A stretch of 64,000 nt of DNA from the NCBI GenBank assembly GCA_965229005.1, contig CBDDIP010000001.1, positions 372,001-436,000 on the forward strand. Direction: 5' to 3'. Positions 44,886 through 54,135 of the stretch are shown piece by piece. Below the pieces are notes generated by a model. The model did no database searches. It was given only the letters and a program-made list of their open reading frames with translations, and was not told the origin of the DNA. This DNA comes from CBDDIP01 sp965229005 (lineage in GTDB: Bacteria; Actinomycetota; Acidimicrobiia; Acidimicrobiales; Ilumatobacteraceae). Every line of letters begins with the position of its first letter. The stretch's first letter is position 1. The position numbers and the translations under genes were made by a program.

Positions 44886-46867
44886 ACACGATCAAGAAGC
44901 CGGTAAACATCGTCGACGTGACCTACGCCCGCACGGGCGGGTCCGTGCACACCGACGCGATGGGAATGCGCGAGATGCAGCAGCGCGTCTTCGCGAAGCG
45001 CGCCGCACAGCACCTGCTGGTCAAGGCCCCGCCGGCATCGGGCAAGTCGCGGGCGCTGATGTTCGTCGCGCTCGACAAGCTCTACAACCAGGGTCGCACG
45101 AAGGTCATCGTCGCGGTGCCGGAGCGGTCGATCGGCGCGTCATTCTCTTCAACGAGTCTCACGACGTTCGGGTTCTTCGCCGATTGGGAGGTCAAGCCCG
45201 AGCACAACCTCTGTGACCCCGGCTCCTCGCAGGGCAAGGTCGGTGCGTTCATCGAGTTCCTGAACGGTCCTGACGCAGTGCTGATCTGCACGCACGCGAC
45301 GCTGCGGTTCGCGTTCGAGAAGGTGGCGCCCGATGCTTTCGACGGCACCGTCTTGGCGATCGACGAATTTCACCACGTGTCCGCCGACATCGAGACCAGC
45401 CGCCTCGGCGCGCTGCTACGCGACGTTATGAACGGCTCGGACGTACACATCGTTGCGATGACGGGCTCCTACTTCCGTGGCGACTCGGTCCCCGTGCTGT
45501 CGGCCGAGGACGAAGCCCGGTTCACACCGGTCACCTTCAACTATTACGACCAGCTCAACGGCTACGACTACCTGCACTCGCTCGGCATCGGCCACCACTT
45601 CTACCAAGGCCGCTACACCGATGCGATCGGCGAGGTCTTCGACCTGGACAAGAAGACGATCATCCACATTCCGAACGTCAACTCGGGCGAGTCCACGAAA
45701 GACAAGATCGAAGAGGTCGGGTTCATCATCGACTCGGTCGGCCACGTGGAGTCCACCGACCCCGACACCGGGATCATCAGAATCCGTCGTGCCGACAATG
45801 GTCAGACCCTGCTTCTGGCAGACCTCGTGGACGATACGGACCAGAAGAAGCGCGCCGACACCCTGCACTACCTCTCCACCGTCGCCTCGAAGGACCGGGA
45901 GGCCGTGGACGTGATCGTCGCGCTCGGGATGGCGAAGGAGGGCTTCGACTGGCCGTTCGCCGAGCACGCCCTCACAGTCGGCTACCGGGCATCCCTCACC
46001 GAGGTCATCCAGATTATCGGCCGCGTCACCCGCGACTCCCCCGGAAAGGAGCACGCCCAGTTCACGAACCTGATCGCCGAGCCAGACGCCTCCCAGAGCG
46101 AGGTAAAGGTGTCGGTGAACAACATGCTCAAGGCCATCACGGCCTCGCTGCTGATGGAGCAAGTGCTGGCACAGAACTTCGAGTTCAAGACCAAGCGCAC
46201 CGGCGACGACGGCCCGACCCCACCCGGCGTCATCAAGATCAAGGGCTTCAAGGAGCCCAGCACCGAACGGGTGAAACAGATCGTCGAGACCGACCTCAAC
46301 GACCTCAAGGCCACCATCCTGCAGGACGACACCTTCGCGAAGGCCGCCGCCGGCTCGGTGGACCCGGAGACCACGAACAAGGTGCTGATCCCGAAGATCA
46401 TCCGGGAGCGCTACCCCGACCTGGACGAGTCGCAGGTCGAGGAGCTGCGCCAGCAGGTGGTGGTGGACTCGGTCATCAAGAACGGTGAGATCCGAGAGGT
46501 CGGCGACAAGCGATTCATCAAGATGTCCGAGAAGTTCGTGAACATCGACGACATCAACATCAACCTGATCGATTCCGTCAACCCGTTTCAGCGGGCGTTC
46601 GAGGTCATCTCGAAGTCAGTCACTCCGTCGGTGCTGCGGATCATCTCCGATGCGATCACGGCAACGCGGGTTGAAGTCACTGAGGAGGAGGCGCTCGCAG
46701 CCTGGCCGAAGATCCAGCATTGGGCCAAGGTCAACGGCCGCAAGCCGAACGTCCGCTCCGAGGAGCCGACCGAGAAGCGGTACGCAGAGGTGCTGCTCTT
46801 CCTGCAGAGAAAAAAGCAGGCGCATGACGCAGCCACACGCACGACGCAGAAGGCAGACGAGCCGTGA
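44882..46867 (+). CDS. DEAD/DEAH-type SF2 helicase of RM-like cassette (661 aa)
   Basis: Motif I is KAPPASGKSRAL, motif II IDEFHHVS (DEFH, as in restriction-type translocases), motif III MTGSYFRGDSV, and motif VI VIQIIGRVTRDSPG. The helicase core spans residues about 30-400. The C-terminal 250 residues are unrecognised, helical and charged. GTG start in a GTGA overlap with the methyltransferase and again with the nuclease gene. An ATP-driven translocase working with a separate methyltransferase and nuclease is the likely reading. Confidence 0.8.
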   Translation: MNTIKKPVNIVDVTYARTGGSVHTDAMGMREMQQRVFAKRAAQHLLVKAPPASGKSRALMFVALDKLYNQGRTKVIVAVPERSIGASFSSTSLTTFGFFADWEVKPEHNLCDPGSSQGKVGAFIEFLNGPDAVLICTHATLRFAFEKVAPDAFDGTVLAIDEFHHVSADIETSRLGALLRDVMNGSDVHIVAMTGSYFRGDSVPVLSAEDEARFTPVTFNYYDQLNGYDYLHSLGIGHHFYQGRYTDAIGEVFDLDKKTIIHIPNVNSGESTKDKIEEVGFIIDSVGHVESTDPDTGIIRIRRADNGQTLLLADLVDDTDQKKRADTLHYLSTVASKDREAVDVIVALGMAKEGFDWPFAEHALTVGYRASLTEVIQIIGRVTRDSPGKEHAQFTNLIAEPDASQSEVKVSVNNMLKAITASLLMEQVLAQNFEFKTKRTGDDGPTPPGVIKIKGFKEPSTERVKQIVETDLNDLKATILQDDTFAKAAAGSVDPETTNKVLIPKIIRERYPDLDESQVEELRQQVVVDSVIKNGEIREVGDKRFIKMSEKFVNIDDININLIDSVNPFQRAFEVISKSVTPSVLRIISDAITATRVEVTEEEALAAWPKIQHWAKVNGRKPNVRSEEPTEKRYAEVLLFLQRKKQAHDAATRTTQKADEP

Positions 46868-48054
46868 GCGCGAGCGAAGAGATCGGGCCGGACGACGAGG
46901 ACTTCCCGACCAGCATTGAGGCGCTCTTCGATTCTGACTTCGACGGTCTGCTGCACACGCCTGAGAAGCCGACTCAGATCACCTCCGCCGGTCGCCTCAA
47001 ACGGGCCTTTCTGGAGGTGGTGGAGTTCCGGCGTGCGCACGGTCGGATCCCGAACTCGACAACGCGGGAGATCGCCGAGCGCAAGCTCGGCGCTCGTCTG
47101 GACGGCATCCTTGCGAACGACGACAAGATCGCCGCACTCAAGTCGCTGGATGAGTTCGGCCTGCTGGAGACGCCTGAGGCCCCGGCGTCGATCGACGACC
47201 TGCTCGAAGGCGACGACTTCAACCTGCTCGGGGACGAGTCGGGGCTGCTCGACGTCTCCGACCTGCCGGTACGCCGCCAGGTCTACGACGGCGGGGACGT
47301 CGCACGACGGACGAAGGCTCAGGACTTCGAGCAGTTCGAGCCGCTGTTCAAGCAGAAGCACGGTGAGCTTCTCGAGCGGACGAGCAAACTTCTGCCGTAC
47401 CCGGGGACGGCCCACATCGTCCCCGGGGCGTTCTTCGTCCTCAACGGCGTCATGCTGTTCATCGCCGAAGTCGGCGAGACCGAGTACAGAAAGTCGACCG
47501 TACGCGAGAACAAGCGCGAACGGCTCCGGTGTATCTTCGAGAACGGCACGGAGTCGTCGATGTACCGCCAGTCACTTGCGATCAGGCTGAGCGAGGAGGA
47601 CGGCCAAATCGTCGTCCAGTCCGCGATGCCCGAGATCCTCACGGACGATGAGGTGAGCGGCTACATCTATGTCCTCCGATCCCGTAGCGAAGATCCTCAG
47701 ATCGCCGGCATCAGGGACCTGCACAAGATCGGCTTCACGCGTGGCACTGTGGACAAGCGGATCAAGAATGCTGAGAAGTCGCCGACGTACCTGATGGCTC
47801 CCGTCGACGTAGTCGAGAGCTACCGCACGTACAACTTGCGGGCATCTGCGTTGGAGAACCTGCTGCATCGAGTCTTTGCCGAGGTCCAACTGGATGTCAC
47901 TCAGGCCGGCCGCAAAGGTCGCGATTACGACCCGTCGGAGTGGTATGTAGTCCCATTCAAGGTGATCGACCAGGCTATCGACTTGATCATCACCGGAGAG
48001 ATCGTCCGGTACGTCTATGACGCCAGGGCTCAGAAGCTCGTCGAACGTCGTTGA
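46864..48054 (+). CDS. GIY-YIG nuclease, T5orf172-like (396 aa)
   Basis: The C-terminal ~140 residues form a GIY-YIG domain: GYIYVLRSRSEDPQIAGIRD, LHKIGFTRGTVDKRIKNAEK (the KIGFT and Arg), ASALENLLHRVFAEV (catalytic Glu) and DPSEWYVVPF. The N-terminal part (DLLEGDDFNLLGDESGLLDV and earlier) is acidic and repetitive; it may bind the helicase. Third gene of the cassette. Nuclease genes of this type with a helicase and a methyltransferase form ATP-dependent restriction systems in outline (compare the split CglI and NgoAVII systems, whose nuclease folds differ). Confidence 0.8.
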   Translation: MSASEEIGPDDEDFPTSIEALFDSDFDGLLHTPEKPTQITSAGRLKRAFLEVVEFRRAHGRIPNSTTREIAERKLGARLDGILANDDKIAALKSLDEFGLLETPEAPASIDDLLEGDDFNLLGDESGLLDVSDLPVRRQVYDGGDVARRTKAQDFEQFEPLFKQKHGELLERTSKLLPYPGTAHIVPGAFFVLNGVMLFIAEVGETEYRKSTVRENKRERLRCIFENGTESSMYRQSLAIRLSEEDGQIVVQSAMPEILTDDEVSGYIYVLRSRSEDPQIAGIRDLHKIGFTRGTVDKRIKNAEKSPTYLMAPVDVVESYRTYNLRASALENLLHRVFAEVQLDVTQAGRKGRDYDPSEWYVVPFKVIDQAIDLIITGEIVRYVYDARAQKLVERR

Positions 48055-48131
48055 TATGTCAGGCCCAGGAGCCTCCGGTTGGTTGAACAGGCGTCCACGG
48101 ACCGATGAAGCGCCGCCGGCTGACGCGTCCG

Positions 48132-51100
48132 CTAATGCAGATCCAGTCCCCTGCTGACTCTGGTGGCACGGACGACGGGCATGTCCGTTGCGGGGGTGAA
48201 CAGCCGTCGCAGATGTTCGTGTGCAGCGAGCTGGTCGCCCGTGGCAGGGGTTGCAGCGAGGGGCTGGGTGCTGGTCACACTCCAACGTTGGCGGTAGTCA
48301 GCGATGACGTTCAGTTGGGCGACAACCTCGGGCTCGAGCTCGGTGGCCCATTGGGGCGCGAGCGCGCCGACAGCGAGTCGTAGCCACGGCTCGTCCGCTA
48401 CAACGGCCGCAGCGAGCGGACTTCCCGGCGCGGGTACGAGGTTGCCGACGATGGTGGTGGTGTCGGGTCCCCAGAGTTGGTTGGTGAGGGTGTTGGTGAT
48501 CTCGGCGTACTCGACGATGTGGGGCCAGTGTTCGAGGATCCAGTGTCGGCGGGCGTGCTGGTTGTCGAGGGCAGCCTTGAGCACCTCGGCGGTGTCGTCG
48601 AGCAGTTGCGGGTCGCCGCGACGAAGGCGTGCGATGAGGGGCTGTTGATCGGCCGGGGCGGTCTCGAAGATCTGGTCGAGTTCGTTGCGCCGCGCGACGA
48701 GCTCGTGATGTGAGCGTCGATGGGGCCATAGGACGGTGGGCGGATCGCGGTGGTCGAGCCAGGCTTTGGTGTGGACCAGCCGGGTGTTGAGCGCTTCCCA
48801 TACCTCACTCGCCGCGTCGCCGAGCACGGGCGGGATGCCGATGTCATCTCCGCCTTGGTGGTGTCGGGTTCGCCAGGCTGCGATGTCGCGCACGGCGGTT
48901 GTCCAGGTCTGGGTGCCGATCGGGTCCGCGGGTTGGTAGCCGACGAGGGTGGCAAGCCATTGGGGTTGATCGGCGATGAGGGTGTTCGTTGCGCGTTCGA
49001 TGACGCGTCGGATGGCCTGTTGGACGTTGTCGGCTTCGCCAGGGTCGATGCCGTTGAGGGCGAGGTAGCTGGTCCAGGTGGCGAACGTGGCGTCGGCTGC
49101 GTGGGTAAGTTGAGCGAGGCGCGTGCGCGCAGTGTCGGGCAGCGAGCGAGGGGTCGCGTGTGGGTCGAGGATCTCGACTTCCTGCCAGGCAAGTGCGCGT
49201 TCGGCGCACTTTCCGTCGGCGGACAAGAACCCGACGAGTACCTCGCCGGCGGTGTCGTCGAGTCCGATGATCGTGCCGATGTTGTGCCGGTCGAGTGCTT
49301 TGACGGTCTGTCCGATTGCGGCGCGGGTGGCCGTGCGTGACGCTGTGGCGATCGCATGACGGAGTTCGGTGGCGTCGACGCCGATGTGGTTGTGGGCGAG
49401 GCGTTCGATGTGTCGGCAATGGGCGAGTCGAGCTTCAAGCTGGTCGAGTGGTCGCTGGGCGAGAGAGTCGACGGTGGTGACGTTTGGGTCGGTGGTGTGA
49501 GCGAGGTGCTTTGCACGGGATCGTTCGAAGGTGTCGACGAGTTCGTCGTCGATGGTCCCGGGTTCCTCGGTCGGCAGCCGAATGCCGTGTTGGTCGTGGC
49601 GTTCGAGCGGGTCGCGGGCGAGGAGGTCGATCTGCTCGGCTTCTGGTCGTGTGATCACGACCAGGTTGCTGTGTTGTCCGCGAGACATGTCGACGTACGC
49701 GGCTTCTCGGTACAGGCCGTCGAGGCCGACGGTGATCGCTTGTTCCCAAGTGCCGCCCTGGGCGCGTGTTGTGGTGAGGGCGTAGGCGTGGTCAACACGT
49801 CCACCGTGGGCGAGATACGTCTCGTCGAGGGTGATGATCGAGTTGTGGTTGTCGAGGATGACGGACAGGGCGCTGTCGCCGATGCCGGTGACGGTGCCGG
49901 TTTGGCCGTTGGCGACGGTGACCTGTTGGGCGTCCAGGGTGCGGGCCCGGTCGCTGTTGCGGCGCAGCACGACCCGCTCACCGATCCGGTAGCCGCGGTG
50001 CCCGTAGTGCCCGTCGAGGTCGTCGGCGAGTTCGCCGTTGTCGATTAGTTGTCGGCGTGCGGCGTCGTTGAGGACGTCGACGAGTTCGTTGGTCCCGGCG
50101 AGCAGCACAACATCGCAGCCGTCGCCACGGGCCTGTTGCCACCGATTGATCGCGATGTCGACCATCTGTTGGCGGTCGTCAGCGACTGCCACTCGGTCGT
50201 GGTCGAGGTAGGCGCGCACAGCGATGGTGATGTTGCCGGCGCGCAGTTCGGCGAGGGCGTCTTGTTCCCACGGTGCGTGCTGACGTCGGTTCACGGTCAA
50301 CTCAGCAACCTTGGCGGTGTGTTCGGTGGCGGCCGAGAATCCGCCTCCGGCGTCGATCTCGGGGAGCTGGTGGTGATCGCCGACGAGGACGACCCGCCCC
50401 CCGGCCTGACGGACAAGGTTGATGCTCCGCTCTAGGAGTCGAACGTCGGTCATTCCCGCTTCGTCGATGACCACCACGGTGGAGGAGGTTGGTTGCTCGT
50501 GGCCGCGTTCCCACGCTGCCAGTAGCGAGTGCAAGGTGCGTGACGGGATGTTCGCGCCAGTGTGCAGTTCGATCGCCGCCCGAGCCGATGGGGCGGCGCC
50601 GATCACCTGGTAGCCGACGCGCTCGTAGGCGTCGCGGACCGTGTCGAGCGTGAAGGTCTTGCCGGTCCCCGCCGGCCCGACGAGCACAGCCACAGGTCCG
50701 TTGGCGGCGCACAGCGTGCGCACTGCAGCGGCCTGATCGACACCGATCGTGATCCGGTCGGCGATCGCCGATTCGACGATGTCGGCGGTGATCGGCTGGT
50801 TGGTGTTGGTGGCGGTGAATGCGGCGATGAGGCGTTGCTCGACGGCGAGCATGTCGCGACTGGTGAAGCGGGCACGACCGCGGGGCGCTGGTGTGTCCGG
50901 TTCGTGAACCGCGATCACTTGGTCGCTGGCCAGGACGCGGGCCACGACACGATCGATCGTGGCGACTGTCGCACCCGTTCCGATTCGGGCAGCGACAGCT
51001 TCGGTCAGCTCGAACCTGGTGAACGTGGTCGAGGTTTGGGTGAGTTCCCGCCGGAGCAGATCGGCGATCCATTCCTCTGGTTCGACGGTTCGCTCATAGT

Positions 51101-52157
51101 GGTCGGCATCTCCGGCCTCATCGAAACCGACCGCTGCCAGCCGCCACACCTCGCCGATCGGGTCGGCGGCGACGGTCTGGGTGGCTTGGACGATCAGCCG
51201 CTCGGCCTGGTCCGGGCCCCACCCTTCGGCGATCGCTTCTCGCTTCCATCCTGCATCGAGCCCCTCGCCTTCGCGTTCGGGCTTGCCCCGCCGCGTCGCC
51301 AACGTGGCATCCTGCGCGGCCTGCGGGGTGTCGGCCCGACCGTTCGAAGCGAGCCACGATTCGATCTCGGCGCGTCGTTTCGAGAACACCTCGAGCAGGT
51401 GCGATGGCACACCGGCGACTTCTTGCACGTGTCGTCCACGGACCCAGTCGACACCGAGGCTGGCGGTGAGCTCGCGGCGGGCTACGGCCTGGAAGATCTG
51501 GCCGGCGGTCTTTGCGGAGCGGTAGATCTCCGGGTGAGCGAACGCCGACCAGCGTCCGTCGTTGCCTTCGACGAGGTTGGCGACGAGCACATGCCAGTGC
51601 AGCAACGGGTCGCCTGCGCGTGAGGTGCGATGACGGAACCCTGCTGCGACGACGCCGTGGGTGGTGATCCGGTGTGGCCGCCACTGGGTCGTGTTGTTCG
51701 GGTCGAGGGCATGTTGGCGGTCGAGCCACGCCTTGTTGTGCGAGCCGCGGTTGGCGCGGATCGCTTCGCGTTCCAGCCAGACGATCGCTTCGCGGACGGC
51801 CGTTTCGCCGGCGTCGATGATCGCTCCTTGGACGCGTGGATCGTCCGAGACGGCGTACAGCACGCTGGCCGACTTCGGCAGTTTGAACGTGAGATCGAAC
51901 CCTGGGACGCGCCGTGCGGAGGGGCGGAGCTGGTTGCCGTTCGGATCGAGACCACCGGTGCCGGGGGCGAGTCCAGCGAGGACGGCGCGCAGATCGTCGG
52001 GTCGCACATCGCCGGCCAGGTCGAGCCGTGCGGCTCCCCCGCCGAGCCATTGGCCGACAGACTCGCCAGCGCCGGTGTAGTAATCGTCGAGGGATTGGGC
52101 GACCCCGGACAGGTGGTAGGCCTCTTGGCCGACTCGGAGTTTGGCGATCGACAGCAT
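48132..52157 (-). CDS. MobF (TrwC/TraA-type) relaxase-helicase (1341 aa)
   Basis: The ATG at 52157 (MLSIAKLRVGQEAYHLSGVA) fits the TrwC start; a longer frame to 52478 has no homology in its first 107 residues. Relaxase domain: DDYYTGAGESVGQWLGGGAA with the active-site tyrosines, FDLTFKLPKSASVLYA, and the histidine triad in LLHWHVLVANLV. Helicase domain (RecD2-like): Walker A LVGPAGTGKTFTLDTV, VVVIDEAGMTDVRLLE, VVLVGDHHQLPEIDAGGGFS and TTTRAQGGTWEQAI. It nicks at oriT and unwinds the transferred strand. No ribosome binding site of note. The third GGGAAC pair lies 103 bases upstream. Confidence 0.9.
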   Translation of the reverse strand: MLSIAKLRVGQEAYHLSGVAQSLDDYYTGAGESVGQWLGGGAARLDLAGDVRPDDLRAVLAGLAPGTGGLDPNGNQLRPSARRVPGFDLTFKLPKSASVLYAVSDDPRVQGAIIDAGETAVREAIVWLEREAIRANRGSHNKAWLDRQHALDPNNTTQWRPHRITTHGVVAAGFRHRTSRAGDPLLHWHVLVANLVEGNDGRWSAFAHPEIYRSAKTAGQIFQAVARRELTASLGVDWVRGRHVQEVAGVPSHLLEVFSKRRAEIESWLASNGRADTPQAAQDATLATRRGKPEREGEGLDAGWKREAIAEGWGPDQAERLIVQATQTVAADPIGEVWRLAAVGFDEAGDADHYERTVEPEEWIADLLRRELTQTSTTFTRFELTEAVAARIGTGATVATIDRVVARVLASDQVIAVHEPDTPAPRGRARFTSRDMLAVEQRLIAAFTATNTNQPITADIVESAIADRITIGVDQAAAVRTLCAANGPVAVLVGPAGTGKTFTLDTVRDAYERVGYQVIGAAPSARAAIELHTGANIPSRTLHSLLAAWERGHEQPTSSTVVVIDEAGMTDVRLLERSINLVRQAGGRVVLVGDHHQLPEIDAGGGFSAATEHTAKVAELTVNRRQHAPWEQDALAELRAGNITIAVRAYLDHDRVAVADDRQQMVDIAINRWQQARGDGCDVVLLAGTNELVDVLNDAARRQLIDNGELADDLDGHYGHRGYRIGERVVLRRNSDRARTLDAQQVTVANGQTGTVTGIGDSALSVILDNHNSIITLDETYLAHGGRVDHAYALTTTRAQGGTWEQAITVGLDGLYREAAYVDMSRGQHSNLVVITRPEAEQIDLLARDPLERHDQHGIRLPTEEPGTIDDELVDTFERSRAKHLAHTTDPNVTTVDSLAQRPLDQLEARLAHCRHIERLAHNHIGVDATELRHAIATASRTATRAAIGQTVKALDRHNIGTIIGLDDTAGEVLVGFLSADGKCAERALAWQEVEILDPHATPRSLPDTARTRLAQLTHAADATFATWTSYLALNGIDPGEADNVQQAIRRVIERATNTLIADQPQWLATLVGYQPADPIGTQTWTTAVRDIAAWRTRHHQGGDDIGIPPVLGDAASEVWEALNTRLVHTKAWLDHRDPPTVLWPHRRSHHELVARRNELDQIFETAPADQQPLIARLRRGDPQLLDDTAEVLKAALDNQHARRHWILEHWPHIVEYAEITNTLTNQLWGPDTTTIVGNLVPAPGSPLAAAVVADEPWLRLAVGALAPQWATELEPEVVAQLNVIADYRQRWSVTSTQPLAATPATGDQLAAHEHLRRLFTPATDMPVVRATRVSRGLDLH

Positions 52158-52259
52158 GGTGCAACGACGCACCCCACCCCGCCGGCGATGCGGCCGCGAC
52201 GCCTGTTCACCCTTGGGTCGTAATCTGTGCATTCTGATTGGCGCTTTCGGGCGCGGATC

Positions 52260-52289
52260 GGGAACATGCCGCGATTGCGGGTCGGGAAC
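52260..52289 (-). repeat. GGGAAC repeats upstream of relaxase
   Basis: GGGAAC at 52260 and 52284, 24 bases (two 12-bp steps) apart, each preceded by ATC or GTC. They lie in the 292-base divergent region between the relaxase (start 52157) and the XRE regulator (start about 52450). Same element as at 35091 and 39067. This region is also the natural place for oriT; no nic sequence could be identified. Confidence 0.6.
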
Positions 52290-52449
52290 ACGTTGACCGA
52301 CGCGATGCGTTCGCGTGGTGGCTGGGGTGGGGTGATCGGTGAGCGAGCGTGCATGGTGCGGCTCGGGAATCGAGTCAGCGGTCATGTCGCACACGAAGCC
52401 GGGACGTTCGCCGAGCGGTCGCACCTGGCGGTCGGGTCGGGTTGCGTCG

Positions 52450-52893
52450 ATGGTGCTCGACGGGTTCATGTCGGACACGGTGGCTGCGAATCTTCGACGA
52501 GCCCGGCGGTGTTGTGGGTGGTCGCAGGCAGAGCTTGGTCAGCGGGTGGCGCCGCTGCTCGATGGGGTGTCGTTGACGCAAGCTCAGGTGTCAGCGCTCG
52601 AGCTTGGCCGGACGCATCTGACCGTGGATCTGCTCGTCGTGTTCGCGATCACCTTGGGCGTGTCGCTGGTCGAGCTCGTCAGTCCGATGGCAGAGGTTCC
52701 GGTTCCAGCGTGGGCGTCAGCGGCGTTCGGGAGGCCGTCGCTGATTGCGGTGTCCGACGGTGAGTTGATCGCCGAGGTGAGCCGGCGGCTCGGACTCTGG
52801 TCGCACGTCGTGACGCGCGACGGATTCTCCAGGGGTGGGGTGACTCTGCGTCGAGGACGCGCTGGGCGGGCTCGACTCGCGGGAGGTCGATGA
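52450..52893 (+). CDS. XRE-family helix-turn-helix regulator (147 aa)
   Basis: The helix-turn-helix is NLRRARRCCGWSQAELGQRV, then LTQAQVSALELGRTHLTVDL, a standard Cro/C1 domain near residues 12-70. The rest (about 80 residues) is unrecognised, ending Arg-rich. ATG 52450 or 52468 could be the start. It is divergent from the relaxase across the GGGAAC pair, so it is the first candidate to bind those repeats and to control the three transfer operons; that is inference. Overlaps the next gene. Confidence 0.65.
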   Translation: MVLDGFMSDTVAANLRRARRCCGWSQAELGQRVAPLLDGVSLTQAQVSALELGRTHLTVDLLVVFAITLGVSLVELVSPMAEVPVPAWASAAFGRPSLIAVSDGELIAEVSRRLGLWSHVVTRDGFSRGGVTLRRGRAGRARLAGGR

Positions 52894-53204
52894 TGAGATC
52901 AGAAGCGGTGAGCTCGCTGCGGAACTGGGCCAAGGATCGGCTCGGTGAACAGGAGGATCTGCTGCGCTCGGTAGAGCGGGCAATTGCGCGGTTGGCGGAG
53001 CTTGACGACGAGCGCTCGCAAGTGGTCGAGACGATCGGTGCCTGTGTTGTCCGTCTCGGTGAACTCGGTCTCGACGAGCAGCAAGTTGCAGCGTTCGTCG
53101 GAGTCGAACTGGTTGCGCTGCGTGCCGGCCGGTCGAAGCCAGCCGGAACCGTCCCGTCGCGTCGCGCATCGGCTGCGCCGGTGAACGGCGAGGTGCTGTC
53201 GTGA
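52890..53204 (+). CDS. Small coiled-coil hypothetical protein (104 aa)
   Basis: Double ATG after GGGAGG. The region RNWAKDRLGEQEDLLRSVER to ELDDERSQVVETIGACVVRL has the heptad look of a coiled coil, and the next part (GLDEQQVAAFVGVELVALRA) resembles a helix-turn-helix of the kind reading small repeat sites. The C-terminus is disordered. ATGA overlap with the XRE gene and GTGA with the next. Confidence 0.5.
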   Translation: MMRSEAVSSLRNWAKDRLGEQEDLLRSVERAIARLAELDDERSQVVETIGACVVRLGELGLDEQQVAAFVGVELVALRAGRSKPAGTVPSRRASAAPVNGEVLS

Positions 53205-53605
53205 CCGGAACGAATCCCGTTGAGGAGTGGTTCGCCCGGAACCCGCGTCGTTTCAGTCCCGAGGTCGACTACGGGCAACGTTGGACCTCAACTCGCGAAC
53301 CGGGCGTCGAGTGGCGGATCGCCTGGAACATCGGCACGGGCGAGATGTACGCGGCCCGTCGTGACGACGCCGATCTGCACGTACTCGGCATCGCCCGAAC
53401 CTTCCCCGAGGCCGAGACGGCACTACAGGGATGGGCGAGCCACGCCAACCAGCCAGGCGGGCTCGACTGGGCGATCGAACGGACCTGTGATCTCACCGGC
53501 GACGGCGAACTCTCGCTCCACCTGTCACGCCTCCGCGCCGACCTGGCAGAGCTTGCCTCGCATCCCGAACCCCTCGGTCGGCAGGGGCTGTCGGTCGAGC
53601 TCTGA
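53201..53605 (+). CDS. Hypothetical protein (134 aa)
   Basis: GTG start overlapping the previous stop. A compact protein with VEWRIAWNIGTGEMYAARRD and FPEAETALQGWASHANQPGG, a pattern seen in small hypothetical proteins of actinobacterial plasmids. No domain assigned. Third gene of the XRE operon. Confidence 0.5.
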   Translation: MTGTNPVEEWFARNPRRFSPEVDYGQRWTSTREPGVEWRIAWNIGTGEMYAARRDDADLHVLGIARTFPEAETALQGWASHANQPGGLDWAIERTCDLTGDGELSLHLSRLRADLAELASHPEPLGRQGLSVEL

Positions 53606-53721
53606 TCGGCTATCGGGGCGCGGTCAGCTGCGCATCCGGGCGTGAGCTTGCCGGCGTCGTGCGGTACCATGGTGGCTGGCTTCCCCGCTGTTGATGTGAA
53701 CGACGCGTGAGGAGGTCTGCG

Positions 53722-54135
53722 ATGGATTCGATGCCACGGTTGGTGGTGCTGCGTCTCGTGAATGGGGTGGTGCTCGATCATCCCTTCGCCTCCGACGTGC
53801 GGTTCCCCTTGTGGGCGGCGACCCTGGATGCCGACGCGTCCGATCCGTTCGGTTGGCGGCGTTCGTTGTGGCCCGTGGCGCCGGGTGGGCGGGGGTGGGT
53901 TCCGCAGGTGCTCCACTTCGGTGACGTTGTCGAGTTCGGCTCGTATCACGATCCGGTGCAGCGTTGGTTCGGCTGGTACACGCACCATGCCGGGGAGGGG
54001 ATCATCGTCACGGGACCGTTCGCATCGCCGAGGGACGCTTTCTTGGATGCCGAGCCGACTCGCCGCGAGTTTGAGTGTCGGGCGATGCTCGACTATCAGC
54101 GGTCTCGGCTGCAGACCGCAACGCAGATCGGGTGA
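53722..54135 (+). CDS. Hypothetical protein (137 aa)
   Basis: ATG at 53722 after GAGGAGGTCTGCG. Tryptophan-rich and soluble (GWRRSLWPVAPGGRGWVPQV, HDPVQRWFGWYTHHAGEGII). No recognised domain. Separated by about 115 bases from the XRE operon. The hairpin at 54130-54184 starts in its last codons and is probably its terminator. Confidence 0.5.
   Translation: MDSMPRLVVLRLVNGVVLDHPFASDVRFPLWAATLDADASDPFGWRRSLWPVAPGGRGWVPQVLHFGDVVEFGSYHDPVQRWFGWYTHHAGEGIIVTGPFASPRDAFLDAEPTRREFECRAMLDYQRSRLQTATQIG

Noticed and set aside
48750..50048. Long plus-strand frames opposite the relaxase
   Set aside because: Val/Gly-rich antisense translations typical of high-GC DNA; no start signals.
52158..52478. Longer relaxase start at 52478
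   Set aside because: The extra 107 residues are low-complexity, run through the GGGAAC repeats and have no match to TrwC proteins; the ATG at 52157 gives the family N-terminus.
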